Assembly: GCF_009363275.1 (NCBI RefSeq)
Contig: NZ_CP045324.1
Location: 3,906,001-3,970,000 of the forward strand
Direction: 5' to 3'
Length of the DNA: 64,000 bases
From: Marinobacter sp. THAF197a
GTDB taxonomy: Bacteria > Pseudomonadota > Gammaproteobacteria > Pseudomonadales > Oleiphilaceae
Positions 49,752-59,386 of this stretch are shown here, piece after piece; position 1 is the first letter of the stretch; every line of letters begins with the position of its first letter. The notes under the pieces are model-generated. The model saw only the letters and a program-made list of their open reading frames with translations, did not search any database and was not told the DNA's origin. Made by a program: the position numbers and the translations under genes.

Positions 49752-52394
49752 TCAGTCAACTATGCCTGTGAACTTGTTGTCGCTCACACCCAAGGTGACC
49801 TTGGCCACCGGCTCCCTTGCCGCCAGTTTTTCCAGCAGCGCCAGGGACACCGGTGGCAACAGCTCGCCTTCGATGATCGACTCCAGCATCCTTGCGCCGT
49901 TTTCACTTCTTGTGGCGCGGCTGCGGATGGCTTCTACCAGGCCGTCTTCCAGTTCCACGTCGGTGTGGTAACGGGCTTTGATCTGGTCGGCCAGGCGCTG
50001 GAGTTTGTCGCCGACGATGCGGTTGAGGGTGTCTTCTCCCAGCGGCAGGTAGGGCACCACTTCCATTCGCGCCAGCAACGCGGGTTTGAAGAAGTTGGCC
50101 AGTTCCGGGTACAGGGCTTCTTCGATCTTTTCCGGTGCTTCGGCGTGGTTGACGATGGTCTGGTAGCCGAGGTTGGAGGTGAGGAAGAAGACGACGTTTT
50201 TGCAGTCGATCAACCGCCCCTCGCCGTCCGCCAGTTCGCCTTTGTCGAAGGCCTGGTAGAACAGGTTGAGGACTTCCGGGTGGGCTTTTTCGACTTCGTC
50301 GAGCAGCACAACCGAGTAGGGCTTCTGGCGGATGGCTTCGGTGAGGATGCCGCCTTCGCCGAAGCCGACGTAGCCTGGGGGTGAACCGATCAGGCGGGAG
50401 ACGGTGTGCTTCTCCTGGTATTCGGACATGTTGATGGTGGTGAGGAACTGGCGGCCGCCGTAGAGCAGTTCGGCCAGTTGCACCACGGTTTCGGTTTTGC
50501 CAACGCCGCTGGGGCCTACCAGCAGGAAGGCCCCCATGGGGCGGCCCGGCCGGCGCAGGTCAGCGCGTGCGGTGAGCAGATGCTGGTGCAGGCAGTCAAT
50601 GGCGGTGTCCTGGCCTTTGATGTGGGCCTGCAGGTACGCCGGCAAGTGGGTGATTTTCTCCAGCTCGTCGGTGGTCATGCGATTGACAGGAATGCCTGTC
50701 CAGTCGGCGATGACTTCGGCCACCTGGCGGGCATCAACGCGGGCATGCACCAGTGGTTCATCAGCTTGCAGCTCGGCCAGTTCCTGTTCGATGGCAACGG
50801 CTTCGCTTTTCAGGTCCGGGCGTTCTTCGTGCTCGGTCTCGGCCAACTCAACAGCAGCGTCATCGGCGGTTTCGGCTTCGGCATCACCCAGCAGCAATTG
50901 TTCGCGGATGTCGACGAGCCGGGCCACCAGGTCGCGCTGGTCGTTCCAGCTTTGTTCCAGGGCTTCGGATTCAGCGGTCAGGTCAGCAATCTGCTGTTCC
51001 AGCGCCTGTTCACGTTCGGCGTCGACGTTCTGGCCCAGGGTGTGTTCCCGACTCAGCAGGTCCTGCTCCATGGCCAGTTGGTGCAACTCGCTGCGCACGT
51101 GGCTGAGACGGCGCGGCGGTGTGCTCAGGTTCAGACTGACCCGGGCGCAGGCGGTGTCCAGTACGTCGATGGCTTTGTCCGGCAGCTGGCGGCCGGCCAG
51201 GTATCGCGCGGACATTTCCGAGGCGGCTTTCAGGGCGCTGTCGGCGACCAGTACCTGATGGGCTTTTTCGTAGACGGTGCGCAGGCCACGGAGGATGTGG
51301 ACGGCTTCGCCCGGGGTCGGCTCGTCCAGGGCGACCGGCTGGAAGCGGCGGCTGAGGGCCGGGTCTTTTTCGAAGTATTTCTTGTACTCGCGCCAGGTGG
51401 TGGCGGCGATGGTGCGCAGCTCGCCCCGGGCCAGTGCCGGTTTCAACAGGTTGGCAGCGTCGGAGCCGCCTTCGCTGTTGCCAGCACCGATCAGGGTGTG
51501 GGCTTCGTCGATGAACAGGATGATTGGCGTAACAGAACCTTTAACGGCTTCGATCACGCCCTTCAGGCGCTTCTCGAATTCACCTTTGACCGAGGCACCG
51601 GCCTGCAAGGCACCCATGTCCAGGGTCCAGAGTTCAACGGTTTTCAGGCGGTCCGGCACGTCACCGTTGACGATGCGCAGGGCCAGGCCTTCCACCAGGG
51701 CGCTTTTGCCCACGCCGGCATCACCCACCACAATAGGGTTGTTCTTGCGGCGGCGGCAGAGGATGTCGATCATCTGGTCGATTTCGGCATCCCGGCACAC
51801 CACCGGGTCCAGCTTTTCTTCCCGGGCCAGCTTGGTGAAGTCGGTGGCGTAGCGTTTGAGCGGGTCCATATCGGCTTCGACGGCAGGCTTGGTGGCGCCG
51901 TTCTCGGTCAGCTGCGGGCGCTCGACGGAACCTTCGGTGAGGCGGTCGAATTGTTTGCGCAGCTGTTCCCGGTTGATGTCCACCAGGGCCTGGGCCACCC
52001 GGGGCATCAGGTAGCGGTCAGCGTTCATCAGCAGGGCCAGGAACACGGCGCCGGAGCGCAGTTCGGTGTGGCCCAGCTCGGTGGAGGCCAGCAGCCAGGC
52101 GTCCTGCATCAGCTCTACCAACAGCGGCGAGAACGAAGGGTAAGGCTCGGCGGTTTGCGGCTCGCCGTTCAGGCTGTCGCCCACCAGTGGCTGCAGTTGC
52201 TGATGATTGATGCCGGTGTGTTCCAGAATCTGGCGCACGTCAGAGAACGGCGTTTCCAGCAGTTTGAACAGCAAATGGGCCGGGGTAATCTCGGCGCCCT
52301 GGCGGCTGATGCACAGGGCGGCGGAGGCTTCCAGGGCCTGGCGTGAAATGTCGTTAAGGCGCCCGATCAGCGCCGGCAGTTCTACCCGAATCAC
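49752..52394 (-). CDS. tssH: T6SS sheath-recycling ATPase TssH (ClpV)
   Basis: A protein of 880 residues. The double Clp N-domain (about 1-160) precedes AAA-1 (Walker A GDAGVGKSALVEGLA, Walker B ILFIDEAHTLIGAG) and a coiled-coil M-domain (about 400-540). AAA-2 follows (Walker A GPSGVGKTETVVQLA, Walker B SVVLLDEVEKAHPEVLN), with a D2-small C-terminal domain. It disassembles contracted TssB/TssC sheaths. The GTG start at 52394 with AAGGAC 7 bp upstream begins IRVELPALIGRLND, the family N-terminus. A longer reading would overlap tssL. The M-domain has an extended acidic stretch (about 505-530, AEAETADDAAVELAETE). Confidence 0.95.
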   Translation of the reverse strand: MIRVELPALIGRLNDISRQALEASAALCISRQGAEITPAHLLFKLLETPFSDVRQILEHTGINHQQLQPLVGDSLNGEPQTAEPYPSFSPLLVELMQDAWLLASTELGHTELRSGAVFLALLMNADRYLMPRVAQALVDINREQLRKQFDRLTEGSVERPQLTENGATKPAVEADMDPLKRYATDFTKLAREEKLDPVVCRDAEIDQMIDILCRRRKNNPIVVGDAGVGKSALVEGLALRIVNGDVPDRLKTVELWTLDMGALQAGASVKGEFEKRLKGVIEAVKGSVTPIILFIDEAHTLIGAGNSEGGSDAANLLKPALARGELRTIAATTWREYKKYFEKDPALSRRFQPVALDEPTPGEAVHILRGLRTVYEKAHQVLVADSALKAASEMSARYLAGRQLPDKAIDVLDTACARVSLNLSTPPRRLSHVRSELHQLAMEQDLLSREHTLGQNVDAEREQALEQQIADLTAESEALEQSWNDQRDLVARLVDIREQLLLGDAEAETADDAAVELAETEHEERPDLKSEAVAIEQELAELQADEPLVHARVDARQVAEVIADWTGIPVNRMTTDELEKITHLPAYLQAHIKGQDTAIDCLHQHLLTARADLRRPGRPMGAFLLVGPSGVGKTETVVQLAELLYGGRQFLTTINMSEYQEKHTVSRLIGSPPGYVGFGEGGILTEAIRQKPYSVVLLDEVEKAHPEVLNLFYQAFDKGELADGEGRLIDCKNVVFFLTSNLGYQTIVNHAEAPEKIEEALYPELANFFKPALLARMEVVPYLPLGEDTLNRIVGDKLQRLADQIKARYHTDVELEDGLVEAIRSRATRSENGARMLESIIEGELLPPVSLALLEKLAAREPVAKVTLGVSDNKFTGIVD

Positions 52395-52404
52395 AGTGAT
52401 GTCC

Positions 52405-53226
52405 TTATTTCGGTAGTTGGTCCAGTACGCTGAGCACATCCCTGATGCGTTCGTTCAGCGCGACGTTGTACAAGTGGTAAATGCCCGCCATGGCGGCAAT
52501 AAACAGGCCGCCAATACCCCACAGGGGCAGGCCGCTGCGCAGTCGGTTGCGGGCTGGAGCTACGTTCTCCGTGGCATCGGCCAGCGGCTGCGGGTCCCGG
52601 TCGGCGCGCAGTTCACGGAGTTGCTCATAGAGGCCGCGAACAATCCGGTCGTACTCATCCCGGCCGTTCTCCATTACCTTGTAACGGCCTTCAAAACCGA
52701 GGCACAGGCACAGGTAAATGAAGCCCAGCATATCGCGGTAGCGGGCTGGCTCCTTTTCCATGCGGGCGAGGATGGCGAACACCTTTTCCCCGCCCCAGGT
52801 TTCATTGTGGAAGCGAGACAGCAGGGAGTGCTGGGACCACACGCTGTGGGCGCCCCAGTCGGTACCCAGCACCGCTTCGTCGATAAACGCGCAGAGCACG
52901 TAGCGATAGGCCACCACCGTCGGGCGCTCATAGCCCTGCTCGATCAGCTCCCGGTCGATGGCCGCCACTTCGTCGACCACTTGCTGGTACAGGTTTTCCA
53001 CGTCCCGGAAATCCGCCAGCCGGCGTACCCGGATCACCAGGCCCAGCAGTGGCGTGGCGGCGTCGATCAGGCGGTTTTCTTCCAGCCCTCGCAGCTGGAA
53101 GCCGGCGTTGTCGAATTCGGTTCGGGAGCCACTGTTGCCGGCGTCCGCAAACAGAAGGTCACTGAATGCACTGTCACCCGAATCCCTGGTGTTGTCTGGT
53201 CTGTCCATTACCGGTGCATCTGCCAT
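52405..53226 (-). CDS. tssL: T6SS membrane-complex protein TssL (DotU)
   Basis: A 273-residue protein. A disordered N-terminus leads to the DotU domain (TPLLGLVIRVRRLADFRDVE; YVLCAFIDEAVLGTDWGAHS; FIYLCLCLGFEGRYKVMENG). A linker and a single C-terminal membrane helix (GIGGLFIAAMAGIYHLYNVA, about 240-260) follow, leaving a short periplasmic tail. There is no OmpA-like peptidoglycan-binding extension. With TssM and TssJ it forms the envelope anchor; the cytoplasmic hook binds TssK. It begins 3 bp after tssK. Confidence 0.95.
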   Translation of the reverse strand: MADAPVMDRPDNTRDSGDSAFSDLLFADAGNSGSRTEFDNAGFQLRGLEENRLIDAATPLLGLVIRVRRLADFRDVENLYQQVVDEVAAIDRELIEQGYERPTVVAYRYVLCAFIDEAVLGTDWGAHSVWSQHSLLSRFHNETWGGEKVFAILARMEKEPARYRDMLGFIYLCLCLGFEGRYKVMENGRDEYDRIVRGLYEQLRELRADRDPQPLADATENVAPARNRLRSGLPLWGIGGLFIAAMAGIYHLYNVALNERIRDVLSVLDQLPK

Positions 53227-53229
53227 GGT

Positions 53230-54564
53230 TTAGCTCCTGATTGCCCAGAATTGCATTTCCAGCCCGGGGAAGCTGCCGGCCACGTGGAAGGCAAAGCCAC
53301 TGGCGTTGTCGAGCATTTGCCAGGCCTGGCTCTGGTCGTCCAGCCGGAAGTAGACAAAGCCGGCGTGGTACGGCAGCTGGCGCGGCGCCACCGGCAGGGC
53401 CGACAACGGAATACCCGGCAACTGCAGGCTGATGAGGTCGCGAATCTTCTCCACCGACGCCACTTTGCACTGCTGGGTGAACTGCTTGCGCAGGTCGTCC
53501 AGCGGCATGTCGGCCTTCACCGCCAGGATGAATTCGGCATCCTTGATGATCTGTCCATCCTGCACCGGTGCCACCGTCAGGCCGTACTGGCGCTGCTGCA
53601 GCGTGATCGACAGGGCTCTCGGTTCCAGCACGGTACTCAGGGCCTGACGCAGCACCTGCATCAGCGGGCTGAAGCAGGCTTCCGGCAGGTCGTGGTCATA
53701 GGGGGTGAATTCCTTGGGCAGCCGGCTTTCGTCGGTAAAGGTCACCAGCTCACCACACAGTTCCAGCAGGGCTTCGTACAGGCGCTCCGGATGCAGCTGG
53801 CGCAGCCGGGCCAGGTGCATGAACTTCGGGTGCGCCCGGTTCAGCATCTGCAGCAGCATGAAGTCAGACACATCCGCCACACCGCCCTGCCCTGGCGCAC
53901 CTACGCGCTCGGCGATGTTGCGGGCCCGTTCCTGCATCAGGCCAGCCATTTCGCCGACGAACCGCTGCAAGCGCGGGGCTGAACGGACGCTGAGCATGGT
54001 GGGCAGGAAGTTGGGGTCCATCACCAGGCTGCCATCCGGGCGTTTTTCCAGAATCCGGCCGATGGCCACCGAAGCATAGGCACTGCGATCGTCCCGCTCC
54101 AGCATCAGGCGCGGCGCAACCCGGCCCACATCAATGCTGTGGGCGTCGCCATCAATGGAATGCAGATCCCGGATTTCCACGGTCTGGGCACGAAAACGCC
54201 CGGCCACCGGGGCATCCGGCCACTCCACTTCCGCCAGGGTGTCACTGCCCAGCGGCAGCGCCAGATACACCACCTGATTGGCCACCGACGCATCGGTGAT
54301 TTCCAGGGGCTCCGGCATCACATCGTCCTGGGGCAGATTGAACCGGGTACCGTCCGGAAACAGTCCGGAAGCCCGCACCAGGCCAACCCGGCCAAAGCTC
54401 AGGTACTCGGCGTTCAGCTCCAGGTCACTGAAGCCATACAGGTAGTCCGAGACCGCCAGCGCCCGCTCGTTGATCTGGTGTTCCAGATATCGTTGCTGCT
54501 GCTGGAAGTGCTGAGGCTTGATAAACAGCCCGTCACTCCAGACGACTCGATTGGTAGCTGCCAT
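53230..54564 (-). CDS. tssK: T6SS baseplate protein TssK
   Basis: A 444-residue protein with the TssK start (NRVVWSDGLFIKPQHFQQQQ) and family blocks GFSDLELNAEYLSFGRVGLV, GRVAPRLMLERDDRSAYASV and LPGIPLSALPVAPRQLPYHA. It links the TssFGE wedge to the TssL/TssM anchor. Length matches the family (about 445). It overlaps the last base of the tssJ stop (TGATG), which indicates coupled translation. Confidence 0.95.
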   Translation of the reverse strand: MAATNRVVWSDGLFIKPQHFQQQQRYLEHQINERALAVSDYLYGFSDLELNAEYLSFGRVGLVRASGLFPDGTRFNLPQDDVMPEPLEITDASVANQVVYLALPLGSDTLAEVEWPDAPVAGRFRAQTVEIRDLHSIDGDAHSIDVGRVAPRLMLERDDRSAYASVAIGRILEKRPDGSLVMDPNFLPTMLSVRSAPRLQRFVGEMAGLMQERARNIAERVGAPGQGGVADVSDFMLLQMLNRAHPKFMHLARLRQLHPERLYEALLELCGELVTFTDESRLPKEFTPYDHDLPEACFSPLMQVLRQALSTVLEPRALSITLQQRQYGLTVAPVQDGQIIKDAEFILAVKADMPLDDLRKQFTQQCKVASVEKIRDLISLQLPGIPLSALPVAPRQLPYHAGFVYFRLDDQSQAWQMLDNASGFAFHVAGSFPGLEMQFWAIRS

Positions 54565-55097
54565 CAGGTATCTTCCGAACGTCTGAGTTGTACTTCCCGC
54601 TCACGCAGGTTGACCAGCAGGTGGTAGGTGTCGCCGATCGGATCCACCCGGATGACCTTTTTCCACTGGGACAGGTTCGGGTACGCATAGAAGGCGATAA
54701 CGCCGATAAACCGGGTGTCCTTGCTGATCTCGAACGGCGCTACGTACTTGAACTGGCCCGGCACCAGGGTGTAATCGCTGTGGTCCACGTAGTTGCGGCC
54801 CAGGGATTTTTCCAGGTCGTTCAACAGTTGATCAAAGTCGCCGGCCATCAGCAGGGAGCTGTCCCGCAGCTCGATGATCTGATAGGCAATCGGCGTGGGC
54901 GCCAGGGATTCGTTGGGGTTCACATCCGGCTCGGCCAGCATGGTCAGCGCCACTTTGCTAGGCAGCTCTTCCGGATAGCCCACGGGAATATCGGGGTCCC
55001 ACAACACCTTGGCGGTTTTGGTCACCGCGTTGTACGGGGTGCTGCACCCCACCATCAGCATGACAATAGCCAGCAAGCTCCATTTGCAGTACTTCAT
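54564..55097 (-). CDS. tssJ: T6SS outer-membrane lipoprotein TssJ
   Basis: A 177-residue lipoprotein. The N-terminal signal has a lipobox, LMVGC, with Cys18 as the lipidated residue. No Asp at +2 (Ser), so Lol-dependent transport to the outer membrane is expected. A transthyretin-like beta-sandwich follows (KVALTMLAEPDVNPNESLAP; TPIAYQIIELRDSSLLMAGD; DTRFIGVIAFYAYPNLSQWK). It caps the TssM periplasmic domain. It overlaps tagH by 4 bp and tssK by 1 bp. Confidence 0.95.
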   Translation of the reverse strand: MKYCKWSLLAIVMLMVGCSTPYNAVTKTAKVLWDPDIPVGYPEELPSKVALTMLAEPDVNPNESLAPTPIAYQIIELRDSSLLMAGDFDQLLNDLEKSLGRNYVDHSDYTLVPGQFKYVAPFEISKDTRFIGVIAFYAYPNLSQWKKVIRVDPIGDTYHLLVNLREREVQLRRSEDT

Positions 55098-56428
55098 GAA
55101 AGGCTCTCCCTCTGTAATTGGCGCAAGTGTTGGTCGTAGGCCTGGTCGAACACCTCCTGAAAGAGGCGTTCAAATCCCTGCTGACGACTGGATCTGAGTT
55201 CCTGGTAATAGTGTTGGTACATGTTCCAGGCCCAACGGCCTTCGTCTTCGTTGTCTTGCAGGCCACGGCGGTAGCCGTGGAACCGGCGTAACAGGGCCTC
55301 CGGTGAGAAGGCATAAAGAATTGCTTCCAAAGCTTCCCGAATGGCTTCGCGAGTGGCCTGCTGGTGATGGTTCAGGCTCTCCAGGCTTTCCCGAACCGCA
55401 GCCGGGGCAGACAGATGCACCGGGCTGCGCTCGGCGGCAAACAGGGTCTGCATGGTGCCGGTGTAGTCGTCACCCAAGCGCAACGGGTTGTCTTCAATCG
55501 GCTGCAGGCGGGTGCGCAGGGCACGGTGCCGTGAATCTTCACTCTGATGCAGGGCCAGCAGGCCTTCGACCGTGGCTTTCAGGGTCTGTCCGGCTTCCTC
55601 CAGGAACAGACGCATTTCATCGCTGTCTGCAAAATCGATGTCGGCTTCCATACCACGCATCAGGGGGGCACCGCTGATGTGTTGCCGGCTGGTGTCTTTG
55701 GCTTCCCGGCTGTGTTCCCTGAACTCTGACATTCCCTGTCGCTCCTGTGTGTCGTGCCCGTGCTTGCGGGCGTTACGGTTCATTGGCAGGCCCATGGCCA
55801 CATCCCGGTTTTCCCGGTATTCATCGCTGACCTCGGCCGAGCGGGCAAACCAGGACTGGTCACTCGCCAACAGCTCGGCGGCTTCTTCCGCAGGCTGACG
55901 GGCCGTTTCCTGCCAGGGCGCCAGCGGGTCGTCGCTCATCGGTTCTCCCGCCGGAGTATGCAGTCCCTCGAGGGGCTCCCGGCCATCCGGCATCCTCTGT
56001 CCGGTTTCTGCCCGCAACAGTGACTCTTCTTCCACATCCACCAGCTGCCGGTCCTGCCCGGAGCCTTCTTCCAGCTCTGAGCGGTCAACCGCGTCACCAT
56101 TCAGCTCTGCCCGCATCCGGTAACGGCCGATGGTGAGGGTGTCACCATGATTCAGCCGCGCCCTGCGGCCCCGGCCCACAGGCTGGCTGCTGCTGTTGAT
56201 GTAGGTGCGGCCACTGCGGTCAATCAGGCAGAAGCCACCATCCAGGAAGCGAACCTCGGCATGGCCGGCTACGGCGCCGGTGCGATGGGGCGACAACCGC
56301 CAGGTGTCGTTGGCCGCCGTGCCAATCGACCCGCCACCGGTACCAAAACTGTGTTCAATGCTGGCACCACCGCCGGTTTCGGTCGGGTTGATGATCACCA
56401 AGGTTAATGCTGCTGTCCGGTTTGACAC
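55094..56428 (-). CDS. tagH: T6SS FHA-domain protein TagH (Fha)
   Basis: A 444-residue protein. The N-terminal FHA domain (about 8-105) has GGGSIGTAANDTWRLSPH, a core strand, VRFLDGGFCLIDRSGRTYIN, and GRRARLNHGDTLTIGRYRMR. A long hydrophilic, low-complexity linker (about 115-260) leads to the C-terminal T6SS-FHA domain (RLFLEEAGQTLKATVEGLLA-like). FHA domains bind phosphothreonine, but no PpkA kinase or PppA phosphatase is encoded here, so regulation may follow the V. cholerae pattern, where Fha binds TssL without them. The start is GTG. It overlaps tssJ by 4 bp. Confidence 0.93.
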   Translation of the reverse strand: MSNRTAALTLVIINPTETGGGASIEHSFGTGGGSIGTAANDTWRLSPHRTGAVAGHAEVRFLDGGFCLIDRSGRTYINSSSQPVGRGRRARLNHGDTLTIGRYRMRAELNGDAVDRSELEEGSGQDRQLVDVEEESLLRAETGQRMPDGREPLEGLHTPAGEPMSDDPLAPWQETARQPAEEAAELLASDQSWFARSAEVSDEYRENRDVAMGLPMNRNARKHGHDTQERQGMSEFREHSREAKDTSRQHISGAPLMRGMEADIDFADSDEMRLFLEEAGQTLKATVEGLLALHQSEDSRHRALRTRLQPIEDNPLRLGDDYTGTMQTLFAAERSPVHLSAPAAVRESLESLNHHQQATREAIREALEAILYAFSPEALLRRFHGYRRGLQDNEDEGRWAWNMYQHYYQELRSSRQQGFERLFQEVFDQAYDQHLRQLQRESLS

Positions 56429-56445
56429 CTGTCTGGCTCCTTGCC

Positions 56446-57462
56446 TTATCGTCGTATCTGGATGCGCACCGCCGGCCGCTCACGGGCCCGGTCCGGTGTC
56501 ACAAAGGAATTCCAGCCCAGGCGCACATCCTCACCCAGCTGCATGGGCCGGATATCCTTGGGCCGCATTTGCAGCTCCAGGTCGTAGGCCAGTTGCTCCC
56601 GGGTGGTGAATTCCACCAGCTTCACCAGTCGCTCATGGTCCCGGCCGTTGGGCAGGAAATCCGCAAAGCGCTGCCGGCTCAGGTTGCGCAGGCGCAGGAT
56701 GAACTTGCCGCTGCGGTCCCGGATGCTGGAACCAACCAGGGTGTCCTGGCCCAGGCTGGCATTAGCCTGGCCCAACCGCGTTTGCTGGTCTTGCCCGATG
56801 GCCACCTTGCGCAACACCCACTGCTCGATGCTGACGTCTTCCAGGTCGAAACAGTGTGCGACAATGCCACTGACTACTTCCGGCGACCGGCTGCGGCCCG
56901 CCATCTGGCCGGCGTAGGCCAACATCTTGGACCAGTTGACCGGCGTGGCTTCCCGCAGGCGGCTGTCACCCAGGCCGACCAGGGAAAACACCAGTTCGGA
57001 AAAACCGTCGCTGGCGCCGGGCTGAAACCGCACGTAGTACCGGTACTTGCGCCAGGCCCGGTGGAACAGGGTGACCAGCCGGTGATTGAAAAAATCCAGA
57101 AAGTGCCGGCGCACCCCCAGGTTCTGGCCCGCTTCCCAGGCCAGATCCTCCAGGTAGTAACCAGGCAGCGGCGACTGGGAGCCGTGCAGGCCCAGAAAGC
57201 TAACTTCCATCTGGTAAGGCGCGTGCTCATGTTCCGGCGACAGGGCAGAGACCACATCGCTGCCCGGAAAGCCCAAGCCGGCCGAGGCCGAAAACCGGAT
57301 ACGCTCCTGCCGGGGCTCGCCACTGCCGGAGCTCTCCAGATCGTCACCATGGTGCCGGTGAATCAGATCCACCAGCTGGAAAAAACTGTAACGCCGCGCG
57401 TTGACGAGGACAGGTTCCAGCCCGGCTACATCAGCGGCTGCTGACCTTGCTGTAACGTCCAT
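56446..57462 (-). CDS. tssG: T6SS baseplate wedge protein TssG
   Basis: A 338-residue protein with TssG landmarks: YSFFQLVDLIHRHHGDDLES near the start, VSFLGLHGSQSPLPGYYLED, RHFLDFFNHRLVTLFHRAWR and WVLRKVAIGQDQQTRLGQAN. It pairs with two TssF copies in the wedge. The ATG lies within the last 37 bp of tssF, with AGGA 9 bp upstream, so translation is coupled. This is a longer overlap than elsewhere in the operon. Confidence 0.95.
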   Translation of the reverse strand: MDVTARSAAADVAGLEPVLVNARRYSFFQLVDLIHRHHGDDLESSGSGEPRQERIRFSASAGLGFPGSDVVSALSPEHEHAPYQMEVSFLGLHGSQSPLPGYYLEDLAWEAGQNLGVRRHFLDFFNHRLVTLFHRAWRKYRYYVRFQPGASDGFSELVFSLVGLGDSRLREATPVNWSKMLAYAGQMAGRSRSPEVVSGIVAHCFDLEDVSIEQWVLRKVAIGQDQQTRLGQANASLGQDTLVGSSIRDRSGKFILRLRNLSRQRFADFLPNGRDHERLVKLVEFTTREQLAYDLELQMRPKDIRPMQLGEDVRLGWNSFVTPDRARERPAVRIQIRR

Positions 57463-59198
57463 GTATACCGTTCCTGATTGTCTGTATTCACCACTTCCAG
57501 CTGGTGAAAGGCATTGATACTCGCGTATAGCGCAAAAAACTGACTCAGTACCGTGCCGAACAGGTACAGATCCCCTTCACTGCCGAAATTCTGCTGATCC
57601 AGCTTCAGCACCGAACGAATGCCACGCACCGGTAAGCCGCGAACCATGCGGTCCACCGGCTGAGTAGTGATCTCACTGATGCCCGCCAACCGTTTCTGGG
57701 ACACCCGCTCGGCCTGCCGGTCAACCAGCGCACGGAAGTCGTATACCCGCAGCACGGTGCGCAGGGCATCCACATCCAGCATCGACAGGTAGTTCAGAGA
57801 CAGATTGGAAATCAGCGTCCACAACAGGCTGCCGTCCAGCGTTGGCCGCAGCGTGGCCGTGGGCCGGGTAATGTTGCTGAACGAGGCAAACGCCGGCGTG
57901 GTCTCGGTGGCCATGCAGATCTCGCCCACCGCCAGCTGCTGGGGCAGTTGCCGGTTGGTGCAGGTCAGTGTCAGCGACACCGCTTCCTGGCGGTTCATGC
58001 ATTCGGATTCGTCGCCCCGGACAAACGAGATGTAGTGATCAAAGCCATCACCGCGAACGCTTTCACGGGTCCGCACCCGGTAATACAGCGCCGTGCGGCC
58101 ACGGTCCCGCTCCACCTCGTGCTGGAAACTCTCGAACGCGGTGTACAGCCGCGGCTCCCCCCGCCCGGAACGCCCCTCCAGCCAGCCTTCCACCTGTTCG
58201 ATACTGAACACTTCAAAATGCTCCGGACAGCGGCTGGAGGGCGAAATACGATACTCGGTCTGCCGGCCGTTCAGGTCCACCGGCTCGCCTTCGTGGCTGA
58301 ACAGGTTGACCGCCGGGGTGCAGTACAACTGCAGGGAGTCCCGGGTAACCCGAACATCCGGCGGCAGAATCCGGCTGAAATGGAAACGCAGGCTGATCTC
58401 ATCGGCCTGCACCGCCGGCAACCGGGACTTGAGGCCGGCGATATCGATAAACCGGAAGGCTTCGGGAAAGCTCAGGTATTCCTGGATGATGCGGTACCCG
58501 GCGTAGGCGTTTTTCGGATACGGCAAAATCGCTTCATCGGCGGCAAAACCCACCGGCTGCAACAGCGACGACGGCAGGTTGTATACATTGTCGCCCACCA
58601 CCAGTTCCATGCGGGTGAGGTAGTGGTTCAGCCACAGGTACAGGGTTTCGGCGGTGTGGTTATCACCCCCCAGATAAAACCGCAGGCTGTCCAGACCCAG
58701 GGCATTCAGCGGCTGGTCCGTGTGCAGTCCCAGGTCGACGGTGACGGAAGACACTTCCCGGGAATGCTCGGCATGGGCATCGGCCACGCTGACCGGGAAG
58801 ATATCGACCGCCCGGCAGGTACGGAACCGGCACTGGGTCTGGCGGCTAGCTTCGCCAAGGGGGCGGCTTTTGATTTCAGTATGGCGCTCAACGGTTTGAC
58901 GCTCGCTGATGGCGTGCAGTTGCGGGTCGAATCGCATGATGGTGCAGCTGGGTACTGGCCGCAGGTAGTTGGGCCAGAGCATGTTCAGCAGCGAATGGGT
59001 CAGCTCCGGAAACTCGTCCTCAACCTTTTCCCGCAATTTGCCGGTCAGGAAGGCAAAGCCTTCCAGCAGCCGTTCCACATCCGGGTCGGTGCTTTGTTCG
59101 GACAAAAAGCGGGTAAGCTGCGGGTGTGCCTCGGCAAATTCCCTGCCTTGCAACCGCAGAAAGCTCAACTCATCCCTGTAGAACCTGTTCAACTTCAT
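57426..59198 (-). CDS. tssF: T6SS baseplate wedge protein TssF
   Basis: A 590-residue protein, the usual family length. It starts NRFYRDELSFLRLQGREFAE, then DPDVERLLEGFAFLTGKLRE and LLNMLWPNYLRPVPSCTIMR, all TssF hallmarks. The C-terminal section has GIRSVLKLDQQNFGSEGDLY and LGTVLSQFFALYASINAF-type helices. It is homologous to phage gp6-type baseplate wedge proteins. AAGGTG lies 9 bp before the ATG. A 308-bp non-coding gap with two palindromic elements separates it from tssE, the only large gap in the operon. Confidence 0.95.
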   Translation of the reverse strand: MKLNRFYRDELSFLRLQGREFAEAHPQLTRFLSEQSTDPDVERLLEGFAFLTGKLREKVEDEFPELTHSLLNMLWPNYLRPVPSCTIMRFDPQLHAISERQTVERHTEIKSRPLGEASRQTQCRFRTCRAVDIFPVSVADAHAEHSREVSSVTVDLGLHTDQPLNALGLDSLRFYLGGDNHTAETLYLWLNHYLTRMELVVGDNVYNLPSSLLQPVGFAADEAILPYPKNAYAGYRIIQEYLSFPEAFRFIDIAGLKSRLPAVQADEISLRFHFSRILPPDVRVTRDSLQLYCTPAVNLFSHEGEPVDLNGRQTEYRISPSSRCPEHFEVFSIEQVEGWLEGRSGRGEPRLYTAFESFQHEVERDRGRTALYYRVRTRESVRGDGFDHYISFVRGDESECMNRQEAVSLTLTCTNRQLPQQLAVGEICMATETTPAFASFSNITRPTATLRPTLDGSLLWTLISNLSLNYLSMLDVDALRTVLRVYDFRALVDRQAERVSQKRLAGISEITTQPVDRMVRGLPVRGIRSVLKLDQQNFGSEGDLYLFGTVLSQFFALYASINAFHQLEVVNTDNQERYTWTLQQGQQPLM

Positions 59199-59222
59199 TT
59201 TTACTGCACCTTATCTGGCTCC

Positions 59223-59337
59223 GAGCAAGGGTGTGGTTGGTCTTTCCAAAAGACGCTTCGAGCCCGTCCGTGGGGCGCTTGAGCTCCGCCATCCATGGCT
59301 CCGCACACTTTTGGAAAGACCAACCACACCCTCGCTC
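59223..59337. repeat. Palindromic intergenic element B (tssE-tssF spacer)
   Basis: Two 30-bp inverted arms (59223-59252 and 59308-59337) with one mismatch, containing GTTGGTCTTTCCAAAAG, flank a 55-nt interior. The interior shares 23 identical bases with element A around GCCATCCATGGC, and the arms share CTTTCCAAAA. It lies 24 bp upstream of the tssF start. No transposase or target-site duplication is evident. Confidence 0.85.
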
Positions 59338-59386
59338 TCATCCGTGCCTGCAAAAAACATCCAGACGGCATACACCTGGGTTTGAC

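Noticed and set aside
50406..52346. 646-codon open frame opposite tssH
   Set aside because: It is an antisense shadow. The tssH reading carries complete Walker motifs; the opposite frame is low-complexity Gly/Gln/Val/His and arises from high GC at third codon positions.
57948..59282. 444-codon open frame opposite tssF
   Set aside because: It has a Gly/Gln/Val-rich shadow composition and no domain. The tssF reading is unambiguous.
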